This document shows positions 52,695 through 61,247 of a stretch of 64,000 nucleotides of DNA, piece by piece. How positions within the stretch are numbered: position 1 is the stretch's first letter; each line of letters starts with the position of its first letter. Both the position numbers and the translations under genes were made by a program. The notes under the pieces are model-generated. The model searched no databases and had not been told where the DNA came from. It was given only the letters and a program-made list of their open reading frames with translations. The stretch is taken from assembly GCF_028288205.1 (NCBI RefSeq), contig NZ_JAQBOD010000016.1, positions 42,195 through 106,194 on the forward strand, in the 5' to 3' direction. This DNA comes from Mucilaginibacter sp. (GTDB taxonomy: Bacteria > Bacteroidota > Bacteroidia > Sphingobacteriales > Sphingobacteriaceae).

Positions 52695-52775
52695 GTTAAG
52701 TCAAAATTCAAAAGTCAAAAGTCAAAATCGACTTACTTTTTGAATTTTGAATTTTAACTTTTGACTTAAAAAAGA
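52695..52775. repeat. word-repeat palindrome (TCAAAAGTCAAAA / TTTTGAATTTTGA)
   Basis: 'agtcaaaattcaaaagtcaaaagtcaaa' (about 52699-52726) and 'tttgaattttgaattttaacttttgactt' (about 52739-52767) are inverted versions of the same word, around 'atcgacttac'. It could form a long hairpin between hemB and hemL, perhaps limiting read-through. Confidence 0.65.
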
Positions 52776-54146
52776 ATGTTAGATTCTATAAAAAAAATGT
52801 TTTCGGGCGATGAGGATTTACCGGTAAATAAAACGGGTAAGCCGGATATCAGCAGGGAAAAATCTGCGGAGTTATACGCAAAGGCTAAGACGTTTTTTCC
52901 GGGTGGGGTTAACTCGCCGGTTAGGGCGTTTAAATCTGTATATGGTACGCCGCTGTTTATAAAAAAAGGTGATGGCTGTCGCGTTTGGGATGCAGACGAT
53001 AACGAGTTTATTGATTTTTGCTGCTCGTGGGGACCGCTGATCCTGGGACATAATCATCCAAAAGTTAGAGAGAAGGTTATTGAGGTAATGCAAAATGGCA
53101 TGTCATTTGGCGCGCCCACGGCTTTGGAGAATGAGCTGGCCGAACTGATCCTGAAAAACAATAAATTCATACAGAAACTGCGCTTTGTTAGCTCGGGTAC
53201 CGAAGCGGTTATGTCGGCCATCAGGTTGGCTCGTGGGTATACTAAGCGCGATAAAATATTAAAGTTTGAGGGCTGCTATCATGGGCACTCAGATTCTTTG
53301 TTGGTTAAAGCCGGATCGGGCCTGGTTACTTTTGGCGAAACATCCTCAGCGGGTGTACCCAAAGCGTTTGCTGATGAAACGATAGTTATCGGCCTGAATG
53401 ATACCGAAGCGCTGCAAAAAGCATTTGCTGAGTTTAAAGACCAGATAGCCGCTGTAATTATTGAGCCTATCCCGGCTAATAATGGCCTGCTGCTGCAAAC
53501 CAAAGAATATTTGCAAGTGCTGCGCGATATTTGTACAGCAAACGGAACGCTATTAATATTTGATGAAGTGATATCGGGTTTCCGCATAGGTTTTGAAGGT
53601 GCCGCAGGGCATTACCAAATACAGCCGGATATTATTACTTATGGTAAAATTATAGGTGGCGGTTTGCCGGTTGGCATGTATGGCGCCTCTGCAGAGATTA
53701 TGGCCCATATATCGCCGGATGGCGGGGTGTACCAGGCGGGCACACTGTCTGGCAACCCGGTTGCTATGGCGGCAGGTATTGCCCAATTGACTGAATTATT
53801 GCGTATGGGCTTTTACAAGGATCTGCACAAAAAGACCGAAGAGTTTACCGAAGCTATTCAACGTTTTGCTACCGCCAGGAATTATAAGTTTAAAGTGTTT
53901 AACATTGGCTCTATCTTCTGGTTTGCATTTACCGACCAGGAATTGATAAGTAAAGCCGAAGAAATTGATCCAAATAGCATGGAGAAATTTAAAAAACTGC
54001 ACCGCGAATTAATAAACCGGGGCGTTTATTTAGGTCCGTCTGGTTATGAGGTTGGGTTCATCTCGTCGGCACATACCAAGATTGACCTGGAGAAAGCAAA
54101 AAGAGCTATATTTGATAGTCTTGACTTGGTATTCAGAGATAAATAA
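52776..54146 (+). CDS. hemL: glutamate-1-semialdehyde 2,1-aminomutase
   Basis: A 456-residue PLP enzyme turning glutamate-1-semialdehyde into 5-aminolevulinate. The PLP lysine is in 'TYGKIIGGGLPVGMYG'; 'FFPGGVNSPVRAF', 'VSSGTEAVMSAIRLARG', 'YHGHSDSLLVKAGSG' and 'GTLSGNPVAMAAG' are family motifs. The first ~27 residues (to about ISREKSA) are longer than usual, and an internal ATG at 52797 is possible. Works directly after HemA. Confidence 0.95.
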   Translation: MLDSIKKMFSGDEDLPVNKTGKPDISREKSAELYAKAKTFFPGGVNSPVRAFKSVYGTPLFIKKGDGCRVWDADDNEFIDFCCSWGPLILGHNHPKVREKVIEVMQNGMSFGAPTALENELAELILKNNKFIQKLRFVSSGTEAVMSAIRLARGYTKRDKILKFEGCYHGHSDSLLVKAGSGLVTFGETSSAGVPKAFADETIVIGLNDTEALQKAFAEFKDQIAAVIIEPIPANNGLLLQTKEYLQVLRDICTANGTLLIFDEVISGFRIGFEGAAGHYQIQPDIITYGKIIGGGLPVGMYGASAEIMAHISPDGGVYQAGTLSGNPVAMAAGIAQLTELLRMGFYKDLHKKTEEFTEAIQRFATARNYKFKVFNIGSIFWFAFTDQELISKAEEIDPNSMEKFKKLHRELINRGVYLGPSGYEVGFISSAHTKIDLEKAKRAIFDSLDLVFRDK

Positions 54147-54152
54147 ACGATT

Positions 54153-55028
54153 ATGAAAAGATCATTTGTCATTTTTTATGCACTTATTACCTATGCCGTT
54201 GCCGAATTAATTTGGTGGGGATATATGTTGGTTAGATCACAACCTGGTCGCACAGGTATGATCATGGGCGAGGGGCTGGTATTTGTGGTGGTTTTTTTAG
54301 TTGGCGCAATTTACCTGCACAAATCCTTTAACCGGGAGCGTAGGCTACAGGAGCAAAAGAAGAATTTTTTACTTTCTGTTACACATGAGCTGAAATCGCC
54401 GTTGGCATCAATTAAACTATTGCTGCAAACTATCCAAAAAAGAGACCTTTCTAAAGTGCAGATCTTAGATTTTATTGATAAATCATTGTTAGATATTGAG
54501 CGGCTGGATGACATGGTTGAGAATATGTTGCTGGCATCAAAAATTGATAACAGCTCATACACTTTTCCTAAAGCAAGCTTTAATTTATCGGTATTGGTGG
54601 ATAGTATAGTAAACCGCTTACAGGTAACTAAATGCGACTGTAATCAAATGATAATCAACGCCGAGATAGAACCAAAAATTGAAATAACCGGTGATAAGTT
54701 CGCGCTTACATCAGTAGTTACTAATTTGGTAGAGAATGCTATAAAATACTCTAAACCTTGCGAGGCGGTGGATGTTAAGCTATTCTCTAAAGATGGCAAA
54801 GTTCATTTACAGGTAGCCGATCATGGTATTGGCATAGCAGATGAAGAAAAAAGCCGTATTTTCGACAAGTTTTATCGCGTTGGCAGTGAAGATACGCGTA
54901 ATACTAAAGGTACCGGCCTGGGTTTATTCATTGTAAAACAAGTATTGGATAAGCATGAGGCAAGCATCAGGGTCAAGGACAATCGCCCTGGAGGAAGCAT
55001 ATTTGAGGTTGTTTTTGGATTAACATAA
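54153..55028 (+). CDS. sensor histidine kinase
   Basis: A 291-residue membrane kinase with two N-terminal helices (about 5-25 and 38-55) and almost no periplasmic loop, then HisKA with His78 in 'SVTHELKSPLAS' and HATPase motifs 'LVENAIKYS' (N box), 'VADHGIGI' (G1) and 'GTGLGLFIVK' (G2). The small sensor region suggests it senses the membrane or a partner. It starts 7 bp after hemL and is followed by its response regulator. Confidence 0.92.
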   Translation: MKRSFVIFYALITYAVAELIWWGYMLVRSQPGRTGMIMGEGLVFVVVFLVGAIYLHKSFNRERRLQEQKKNFLLSVTHELKSPLASIKLLLQTIQKRDLSKVQILDFIDKSLLDIERLDDMVENMLLASKIDNSSYTFPKASFNLSVLVDSIVNRLQVTKCDCNQMIINAEIEPKIEITGDKFALTSVVTNLVENAIKYSKPCEAVDVKLFSKDGKVHLQVADHGIGIADEEKSRIFDKFYRVGSEDTRNTKGTGLGLFIVKQVLDKHEASIRVKDNRPGGSIFEVVFGLT

Positions 55029-55039
55029 ATCACAATTAA

Positions 55040-55744
55040 ATGCCAAGCAGAAAAAGAATTTTACTGGCCGAAGATGAAGAACATCTTTTAGAAGCAATTA
55101 AACTTAACCTTGAGTTAGAAGGTTACAAGGTATCAACCGCCAGCAATGGTAAAAAAGCCCTACAGATATTTAAAGAAGAGCGTTTTAACCTGGTTATACT
55201 GGATGTTATGATGCCCGAAATTGACGGCTTTGTAGTTGCAGAAACTATAAGGTTAGAGAACTCTGAAGTGCCCATCATGTTTCTGACGGCAAAAAATACA
55301 AACGAGGATAAAATAGCCGGACTGAAAAAAGGCGCGGATGATTATTTGACCAAACCATTTAACCTGGAAGAGTTGATACTACGGGTTAACAACCTGATTA
55401 AGCGCAGCTTAAAAGGCGATGACCTGAAAGAGTTTAACAGCTATAAAATCGGCGATAAAACTATTCATTTTAACTCGTTCGAATTGGTTAATGGCGATGG
55501 TTCTATAACCCCGTTAACTAAAAAAGAAACCATGCTATTAAAGTTGCTGATAGAGCGCCGTAATGACGCGGTATCGCGCGAGCAAATACTGGAAACCGTA
55601 TGGAACTATGATGTATACCCATCAACCCGTACTATTGATAACTTTATTCTAACCTTCCGTAAGTATTTTGAACCTGATCCTAAAAATCCGGTTTATTTTC
55701 ACTCTATACGTGGTGTTGGCTATAAATTTACAGATCAGCATTAA
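55040..55744 (+). CDS. OmpR-family response regulator transcription factor
   Basis: A 234-residue regulator: receiver domain (1-~120) with Asp55 in 'LVILDVMMPE', Thr/Lys in 'FLTAKNT' and 'YLTKPF', and a winged-helix OmpR-type output domain ('LTKKETMLLKLLIERRNDAVSREQIL', 'RTIDNFILTFRKYFE', 'IRGVGYKF'). It is 11 bp downstream of the kinase; the pair sits inside the hem cluster, so hem or envelope genes may be targets. Proven targets are not visible. Confidence 0.94.
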   Translation: MPSRKRILLAEDEEHLLEAIKLNLELEGYKVSTASNGKKALQIFKEERFNLVILDVMMPEIDGFVVAETIRLENSEVPIMFLTAKNTNEDKIAGLKKGADDYLTKPFNLEELILRVNNLIKRSLKGDDLKEFNSYKIGDKTIHFNSFELVNGDGSITPLTKKETMLLKLLIERRNDAVSREQILETVWNYDVYPSTRTIDNFILTFRKYFEPDPKNPVYFHSIRGVGYKFTDQH

Positions 55745-55747
55745 TTA

Positions 55748-56269
55748 ATGTTTACAAACAGGGCACGCATTTTTGTTATAGGCGCTTTTGTTATTATGCT
55801 GGCAGTAGCTATACATCTGCGGGTTTATGAAGTTGCTGCTGTAATTGTACTATTTATAGGCCTGCTGATATGGGGCTACTTTAAGGAAGGAACTATTATA
55901 CTGGCAGCCAAAGCTTTCCATAATAAGGATTATGACAAAGCCGAATCACTATTACGACAAGTGCCTAATCCTGGTTGGTTAAGCAAAAAACGCCGCGGAT
56001 TTTATGAGTTTATATTTGGAGGTGTATGCCTGCAAAAGCAGAATTTTGATGAAGCCGAAAAGCATTATGAAATAGCCGCGCAATACCCGTTACGATCAGC
56101 AAACGACCATGTTGCCGCTTTGGTGCATGTAGCTAACCTCAGCATAAGACATAATAATTATGAAAAGGCCAAAGCTTATTTAGCATTGGCCGATAAGCAC
56201 CAAGAAAAAATAACATCCAAAATGAAAGAGGTAATAAGCCGACTTCATCAGGAGCTTGATAAAAAATAA
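55748..56269 (+). CDS. TPR-like membrane protein of unknown function
   Basis: A 173-residue protein with two closely spaced N-terminal membrane helices (about 8-42) and a helical soluble part with repeat-like pairs ('AFHNKDYDKAESLLRQVP', 'NFDEAEKHYEIAAQYP', 'NNYEKAKAYLALADKHQ') that look like TPR hairpins. It starts 3 bp after the response regulator and probably is translated with it. Function unknown; a scaffold or sensor accessory is a guess. Confidence 0.75.
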   Translation: MFTNRARIFVIGAFVIMLAVAIHLRVYEVAAVIVLFIGLLIWGYFKEGTIILAAKAFHNKDYDKAESLLRQVPNPGWLSKKRRGFYEFIFGGVCLQKQNFDEAEKHYEIAAQYPLRSANDHVAALVHVANLSIRHNNYEKAKAYLALADKHQEKITSKMKEVISRLHQELDKK

Positions 56270-56364
56270 CAAAAGAGAGAGTCAAGAGCCAATAATCAAG
56301 AGCCAAGATAGGTAACGCCTATTCTCTTAATTCTTGATTCTTGCCTCTTGATTCTAAAAAAAGC
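56270..56364. repeat. word-repeat palindrome (AGTCAAGAGCCAATAATCAAGAG)
   Basis: 'agtcaagagccaataatcaagagccaaga' (56280-56309) and inverted 'tcttaattcttgattcttgcctcttgattct' (about 56324-56355) flank 'taggtaacgcctat'. It separates the two-component/TPR genes from hemE and may fold as a hairpin. Confidence 0.65.
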
Positions 56365-57390
56365 ATGAGAGATTCATTACTAATAAAAGCTGCATTTTCT
56401 GAAAAAACCGAACGCCCACCTGTATGGATGATGCGGCAGGCAGGCAGGTTTATGCCCCAGTACTGGGAAATAAAAAACAAATACTCTTTCCTGGAGATGT
56501 GCAAAACGCCGGAGTTGGCTGCAGATGTTACTATGTTGCCGGTTGATCTGTTGGGCATTGATGCCGCCATCTTATTTTCGGATATATTGGTTACCGGCGA
56601 GGCTATGGGCGGTGATTTGAGCTTTACTCAAAATGTAGGCCCTAAGTTTGCCAATCCCATACGTACGCAGAAAGATATTGATAACCTGAATACTAATTGT
56701 ATTGATAAATTGCAATATGTTGCTGATGCTATAAAGGTTATTCAACAACGTTTAAAGGGCAGTATTCCACTAATAGGTTTTGCAGGCGCGCCTTTTACGG
56801 TAATGAGCTATTTGGTTGAAGGCGGATCATCAAAAGATTTTAAGCTGACTAAATTGATGCTGCACAACGAGCCCGAAATGGCTCATCAGCTACTGTCAAA
56901 GATTGCGACTGTAACGGCAGATTACCTTAACCTGCAAATAGCAGCAGGTGTAAATGCGGTACAAATATTTGATAGCTGGGCACAAGCTTTAGCATGGGAT
57001 GATTATAAAGAATTTTCGCACCGCTATATTGCCGAGATCATCAGTAAACTGGATAGAAAAGATATCCCGGTGATTTCTTTCTGTAAGGGAAGCTCTGTTT
57101 TTGCGCCATTAATGGCAGAGGCTAAGCCTGATGTTATTTCTATCGATTGGAACGTTGACCTGCTGGATATTAAAAAGCGCTTACCACAAGGCATAGCTGT
57201 GCAAGGCAATTTAGATCCGCATATTTTGTATGCTGATAAGAAAGTTATTAAAGAAAGAATATACCGCCTGTTCGACCGCATGAAAGGCGAGAACGGATTT
57301 ATATTTAATTTGGGCCACGGCATTATGCCCGATATACCGTTTGATAATGTGAAATATGCGGTAGAGGTGATAAAGGAATACAAGTATTAA
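56365..57390 (+). CDS. hemE: uroporphyrinogen decarboxylase
   Basis: A 341-residue enzyme converting uroporphyrinogen III to coproporphyrinogen III. Signatures: 'RPPVWMMRQAGRFMPQYW', 'ILFSDILV', 'GFAGAPFTVMSYL', 'IFDSWAQAL', and 'GNLDPHIL'. The start at 56365 (MRDSLLIKAAF) is preferred; upstream codons are repeat sequence. It ends in a spacer with CACGAATT-type words before hemJ. Confidence 0.95.
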   Translation: MRDSLLIKAAFSEKTERPPVWMMRQAGRFMPQYWEIKNKYSFLEMCKTPELAADVTMLPVDLLGIDAAILFSDILVTGEAMGGDLSFTQNVGPKFANPIRTQKDIDNLNTNCIDKLQYVADAIKVIQQRLKGSIPLIGFAGAPFTVMSYLVEGGSSKDFKLTKLMLHNEPEMAHQLLSKIATVTADYLNLQIAAGVNAVQIFDSWAQALAWDDYKEFSHRYIAEIISKLDRKDIPVISFCKGSSVFAPLMAEAKPDVISIDWNVDLLDIKKRLPQGIAVQGNLDPHILYADKKVIKERIYRLFDRMKGENGFIFNLGHGIMPDIPFDNVKYAVEVIKEYKY

Positions 57391-57464
57391 CACGAATTGC
57401 ACGAATTTGGGCGAATAACACTAATTCGCATTATTCGTGAAATTCGATATAATCGTGAAAATTA
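57391..57464. repeat. word-repeat palindrome (CACGAATT / AATTCGTG type)
   Basis: 'cacgaattgcacgaatttgggcgaataac' is followed by 'attcgcattattcgtgaaattcg', its inverted relative. The word differs from other spacers, but the design is the same. It lies between hemE and hemJ. Confidence 0.6.
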
Positions 57465-57998
57465 GTGTACAACTATATTCTTGCTATACACATCATATTT
57501 GTAGTCTGCTGGATGGCGGGGCTGTTTTATATGGTGCGCTTGTTTATTTACCATACCGAAGCGCAGGATAAGCCTGAGCCCGACCGTACCATACTTTCCA
57601 AACAGTTTGAAATTATGGAAAGTAAATTATGGTGGATCATTACTACCCCATCAATGTACCTGGTTTTGGCTGCCGGTATTACTATGCTGTGCATTGCACC
57701 GGTTTGGCTGCAATTTGGGTGGATGCATATTAAACTAACATTTGTTATATTTTTAATAGCCTATCATTTTATCTGCCAAAATAAAATGAACCAAATGCGC
57801 AAAGGCATTTACAAATGGACATCTACCCAATTACGTTTATGGAATGAACTGGCAACCCTGCTTTTGTTTGCGATAGTATTTTTAGTAGTACTTAAAAGCT
57901 CGTTGAACTGGATATTCGGCGTGGTGGGGATTATAGCTTTTGCGCTTGCGCTGATGTCGGCAGTGAAGGTGTATAAGTATTATAGGGAGAAGAAATAG
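57465..57998 (+). CDS. hemJ: protoporphyrinogen oxidase HemJ (CopD-like membrane protein)
   Basis: A 177-residue protein with four membrane helices. 'YILAIHIIFVVCWMAGLFYMVRLFIYH' has the conserved His and Trp of the UPF0093/HemJ family (shown in parts IHIIFVVCWMAG and RLFIYH), and 'KLWWIITTPSM' plus 'WMHIKLTFVIFLIAYHF' are also typical. It oxidises protoporphyrinogen IX. The start is GTG at 57465. Its position after hemE supports the assignment. Confidence 0.88.
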   Translation: MYNYILAIHIIFVVCWMAGLFYMVRLFIYHTEAQDKPEPDRTILSKQFEIMESKLWWIITTPSMYLVLAAGITMLCIAPVWLQFGWMHIKLTFVIFLIAYHFICQNKMNQMRKGIYKWTSTQLRLWNELATLLLFAIVFLVVLKSSLNWIFGVVGIIAFALALMSAVKVYKYYREKK

Positions 57999-58003
57999 AC
58001 CAA

Positions 58004-58531
58004 TTAATTACGTATCAATACGTAAACAGACTGTCCTTCCGCGTCTTTTTCACTAATAAATTTATTCGCATGGTCTGGTTCAAAACCATTTCGCTTTAAC
58101 AATTTAGCACTCGCTTCATTATCTGGGTGCATTATTGCCGCTAATACCCGCAGCTGTAATTTATTAAAGCTATAACTGATAACTGCCAGTATTGCTTCAT
58201 TCATGATTCCCTTACCCTGGTAGCCGGGCATAAGTTCGTAACCCACTTCAGCCATATTCTTTTCAGTATCGAAATTCCACAGGCACATCGTTCCTATCAA
58301 ATCAGGGGCGTTTTTTAGGCTGATGACCCAGTACATAGAATGAGCGTTAACTATCTTGTCAATAAAAGCTTGCGCCTGAGCTATTGTTGTGGTTGGCGGC
58401 CTGTCAAGATAACGGTTTACCTGCTCATCCGAACGTAGTTTTAACAACGCGTCCGCATCAGCTCTATTCAGCGCTCGCAACAGCAGTCTATCGGTTTCAA
58501 TAACAGGCAAAATGGCTGGGTCCATCTTCAT
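58004..58531 (-). CDS. GNAT family N-acetyltransferase (RimJ/RimL-like)
   Basis: A 175-residue acetyltransferase. 'PVIETDRLLLRALNRADADALLKL' is the RimJ-type start, 'VGYELMPGYQGKGIMNEAILAVI' the acetyl-CoA binding loop (QGKG), and 'LRVLAAIMHPDNEASAKLLKRNGF' the C-terminal motif. Likely cytosolic acetylation of a protein or small amine; target unknown. 2 bp downstream of the amidohydrolase gene. Confidence 0.9.
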   Translation of the reverse strand: MKMDPAILPVIETDRLLLRALNRADADALLKLRSDEQVNRYLDRPPTTTIAQAQAFIDKIVNAHSMYWVISLKNAPDLIGTMCLWNFDTEKNMAEVGYELMPGYQGKGIMNEAILAVISYSFNKLQLRVLAAIMHPDNEASAKLLKRNGFEPDHANKFISEKDAEGQSVYVLIRN

Positions 58532-58533
58532 TG

Positions 58534-59805
58534 TTATAACTCTTTATAAATCATACCATCCTTCATCACCAACTTAACCTGCTTAACAGTTTTCATATCC
58601 TCAACCGGATCACCGCTAACCACAACAATATCCGCCAGATAACCCACTTTAATACTCCCTAAATTCTTCAATCCAAAAACTTCAGCATTTATTGAGGTTG
58701 ATGAGCGTAATACATCAAGGGGTTTCATGCCATAATCAACCATTAATATCATTTCGCGCGAGTTATCACCATGCGGAAACACGCCAACATCGCCGCCCAT
58801 ACAAATGGTGACACCGGCTTTAAGGGCCTCGGTGAAAATATAGTGCTTTTGTTTAACCCTTGCAGGGTCGGCGTCCACACCTTTTTTCCAACCCGCATAG
58901 CTTGCAATTGCTTCCGTAGCCGATAAGGTTGGGCATAGCGCTATGCCTTTTTCTTTCATCAGCTTAAATAATTCGGGTGTGCCGCCGTCGCCATGCTCAA
59001 TGGTGGTAACGCCTGCCATAATTGAGCGGCGCATTCCCTCTGTTGTACCGGAGTGTACCGCCACTGTCCGTCCGCTGCTTTTGGCTACCTCAACGGCTGT
59101 TTTTAGTTCTTCTTCGGTAAAAGTTGGGGCGTTGCCGTTTATTCCCCAGCCATAATCAGCATATAATTTTATAACATCGGCACCATGCCCAATTTGCGAG
59201 CGCACCGCATGAGTGATGCCCTCCAACCCATCAGCTTCTTCGCCGCCCTTGATGAGGGCCAGCTCTGCTACTTCGCTTTTAGGACCGTAACTGCCGGTTG
59301 CAACAATAGCGCGGGTGGCTACTAACATTCGTGGTCCAGGTATAATTCCTTTTTTTATAGCTGATTTTAGGCCTGCGTCATCATAACCTGCTCCTTCCGT
59401 ACCAAGATCTCGTACGGTTGTAAAACCAGCCATTAAAGTTTCGCGGGCATGTACTACAGCGCGGGCAGTGCGCTCGGCGCGGCTCTCGGTCATTACCTGG
59501 TCGTTCCAGCTTACTTCATTATAAGGGTGCAGGAACAGGTGCGAGTGCCCTTCTATAAACCCCGGTAATAAGGTCAGCCCTTTCAAATCAACAATTTTTG
59601 CCGATGCCGGTGCGGTAATACTGCCCGGTTCGCCAGCGGCTTCAATAAGGTTGCCTTTTACCAATACCCACCAGCCGTTGTGCATTTGCCGGCCGTCGAA
59701 AACGCGGTCAGGTTTCAACAGGGTGTAAGCATTATTTGTTATTCGCTGCGCGAAGATGCCGGTGCAGCATAAAAGAATTAGTAAGCTAAAAAGTAAACGC
59801 TTCAT
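58534..59805 (-). CDS. exported metal-dependent amidohydrolase family protein
   Basis: A 423-residue enzyme from MKRLLF, whose signal peptide ends IFAQ (about residue 19); the upstream frame extension is discarded. Metal ligands: 'GFIEGHSHLFLHP' (HxH), 'TVAVHSGTTEG', 'TIEHGDGG' and 'GGDVGVFPHGDNS'. It resembles imidazolonepropionase-like or peptidase-type amidohydrolases. Periplasmic; substrate unknown. Immediately upstream of the GNAT gene. Confidence 0.9.
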   Translation of the reverse strand: MKRLLFSLLILLCCTGIFAQRITNNAYTLLKPDRVFDGRQMHNGWWVLVKGNLIEAAGEPGSITAPASAKIVDLKGLTLLPGFIEGHSHLFLHPYNEVSWNDQVMTESRAERTARAVVHARETLMAGFTTVRDLGTEGAGYDDAGLKSAIKKGIIPGPRMLVATRAIVATGSYGPKSEVAELALIKGGEEADGLEGITHAVRSQIGHGADVIKLYADYGWGINGNAPTFTEEELKTAVEVAKSSGRTVAVHSGTTEGMRRSIMAGVTTIEHGDGGTPELFKLMKEKGIALCPTLSATEAIASYAGWKKGVDADPARVKQKHYIFTEALKAGVTICMGGDVGVFPHGDNSREMILMVDYGMKPLDVLRSSTSINAEVFGLKNLGSIKVGYLADIVVVSGDPVEDMKTVKQVKLVMKDGMIYKEL

Positions 59806-59900
59806 TATTATTGCTCTTATTTGGTGTTTAAAATTAAGCAAATAAAAAATATTTGTAACCACATGCAACCATTTGGTACTAACTATCATCTTACCTTTAA

Positions 59901-60473
59901 ATGATGCTACTTAAACCTGCTTATATAATTGACGAATTAATTACCCGCTGTAAGGCTGGCGAACGCCAGGCGCAGGAGTTATTATATAAGCAATTTGCGG
60001 CTAAAATGCTGGGTGTTTGCATGCGTTACGCAACTGATAGGATGGAGGCCGAAGATATGTTACAAAACGGGTTTATTAAAGTGTTTAAAAAGCTGGAAGA
60101 TTACCGGGGCGATGGTGCTTTTGAAGGATGGGTAAGGCGTATAATGGTACACAGCGCTATAGAGTATTACCGCAAGCACCATAAAATGGTACAGGTAATG
60201 GATGTTACCGAAATAGGTAACGAACCATCAGTAAACCCAACAGTAATGGCCAATATGGGTGTAAAGGACCTGATGAATATTATACGGCAGCTTTCGCCCG
60301 GTTATAAAATGGTGTTTAACCTTTATGCTATTGAAGGGTATTCGCATAGAGAAATTGCCGGCATAGTTGGCATAACAGAGGGAGCCTCTAAATCACAACT
60401 ATCAAGGGCGCGCGCAATATTAAAAGATATGGTTTTAAAAATGGAGAATAAAAGATATGGATATGCAAGATAA
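59901..60473 (+). CDS. ECF RNA polymerase sigma factor
   Basis: A 190-residue sigma-70-family ECF factor. Region 2: 'LLYKQFAAKMLGVCMRYATDRMEAEDMLQNGFIKVFKKL' (with the DMLQ motif); region 4: 'GYSHREIAGIVGITEGASKSQLSRARAILKDM', a clear HTH. The start is ATG at 59901. The gene overlaps the following membrane protein gene by 17 bp, the usual sigma/anti-sigma arrangement. Confidence 0.93.
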   Translation: MMLLKPAYIIDELITRCKAGERQAQELLYKQFAAKMLGVCMRYATDRMEAEDMLQNGFIKVFKKLEDYRGDGAFEGWVRRIMVHSAIEYYRKHHKMVQVMDVTEIGNEPSVNPTVMANMGVKDLMNIIRQLSPGYKMVFNLYAIEGYSHREIAGIVGITEGASKSQLSRARAILKDMVLKMENKRYGYAR

Positions 60474-61227
60474 GGAGTTTGATAAGCTATTTCACTCGAA
60501 ATTTGAAGACTTTAAAATAGAGCCATCGCCAATGGTGTGGGATAATATTACCGATGAGCTGGATGGTAAAAAGGCTAAACGCTCCATAATGCCATGGTTA
60601 AGCATTGCAGCCAGCGTTATTATATTGGTTACAGCCGGTGTGTTGTTTTTACAACAAAAAAATAAAGTCACCAAACAACAGGTTAATAATAATCAAGTAG
60701 CAGCAAACCATATACAACCTGCAGCAACTACAACCGACAAGAGGGATGCAGCGCCCATAGTTCCTACTCCGCCTGCTGCTGACAAGATTGTATCAACCGT
60801 AACTACAAGTGCATCACCAGTTAACAAAGTAACGGCATCGGTAAACTCCACAGATAACATCATTAAAGAGGCAGCGCCTGTTAAAGCGGATAACCAGCCA
60901 TTAATTGCTGCTGTAACTGCGCCAGAAGTGGATGTAATACAGGCAACGGTTCCGGATAAAGGTATCCAGCTTGTGCCTAAGTCGGTGGATATTGAGCAAC
61001 AGGCCAGGGTTGAAAAGCCCGCGATAATGGCTTCGGTAAATAAGCCTGATGCGGTTCCTGTTAAAAAGCGCGGCATACATAGCCTGGGTGGTTTAATAAA
61101 TGTTTTGATAGCCAAAGTTGATAAGCGTCAGGATAAACTGATAGAATTTAGCGATAACGATGACGACAATACCGAATCAAATGTAACAGGGGTAAACCTT
61201 GGAATAATTAAAATTAAAAAACAATAA
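60457..61227 (+). CDS. anti-sigma-like membrane protein (Bacteroidota)
   Basis: A 256-residue protein. The short cytoplasmic N-terminus ('FDKLFHSKFEDFKIEPSPMVWDNI') resembles a sigma-binding segment, followed by one membrane helix (about 45-65), then a long Thr/Ala/Val-rich low-complexity region and a C-terminal helix. No classical zinc anti-sigma motif is seen. The 17-bp overlap with the sigma gene and the downstream OM barrel suggest it controls the sigma factor. Confidence 0.7.
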   Translation: MDMQDKEFDKLFHSKFEDFKIEPSPMVWDNITDELDGKKAKRSIMPWLSIAASVIILVTAGVLFLQQKNKVTKQQVNNNQVAANHIQPAATTTDKRDAAPIVPTPPAADKIVSTVTTSASPVNKVTASVNSTDNIIKEAAPVKADNQPLIAAVTAPEVDVIQATVPDKGIQLVPKSVDIEQQARVEKPAIMASVNKPDAVPVKKRGIHSLGGLINVLIAKVDKRQDKLIEFSDNDDDNTESNVTGVNLGIIKIKKQ

Positions 61228-61247
61228 TAAATCTAAATATCACTTAT

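Noticed and set aside
59872..59899. TTTG-N16-TACCTTTA as promoter of the sigma gene
   Set aside because: The predicted start point would fall at or after the ATG at 59901, and the -7 box lacks the final G.
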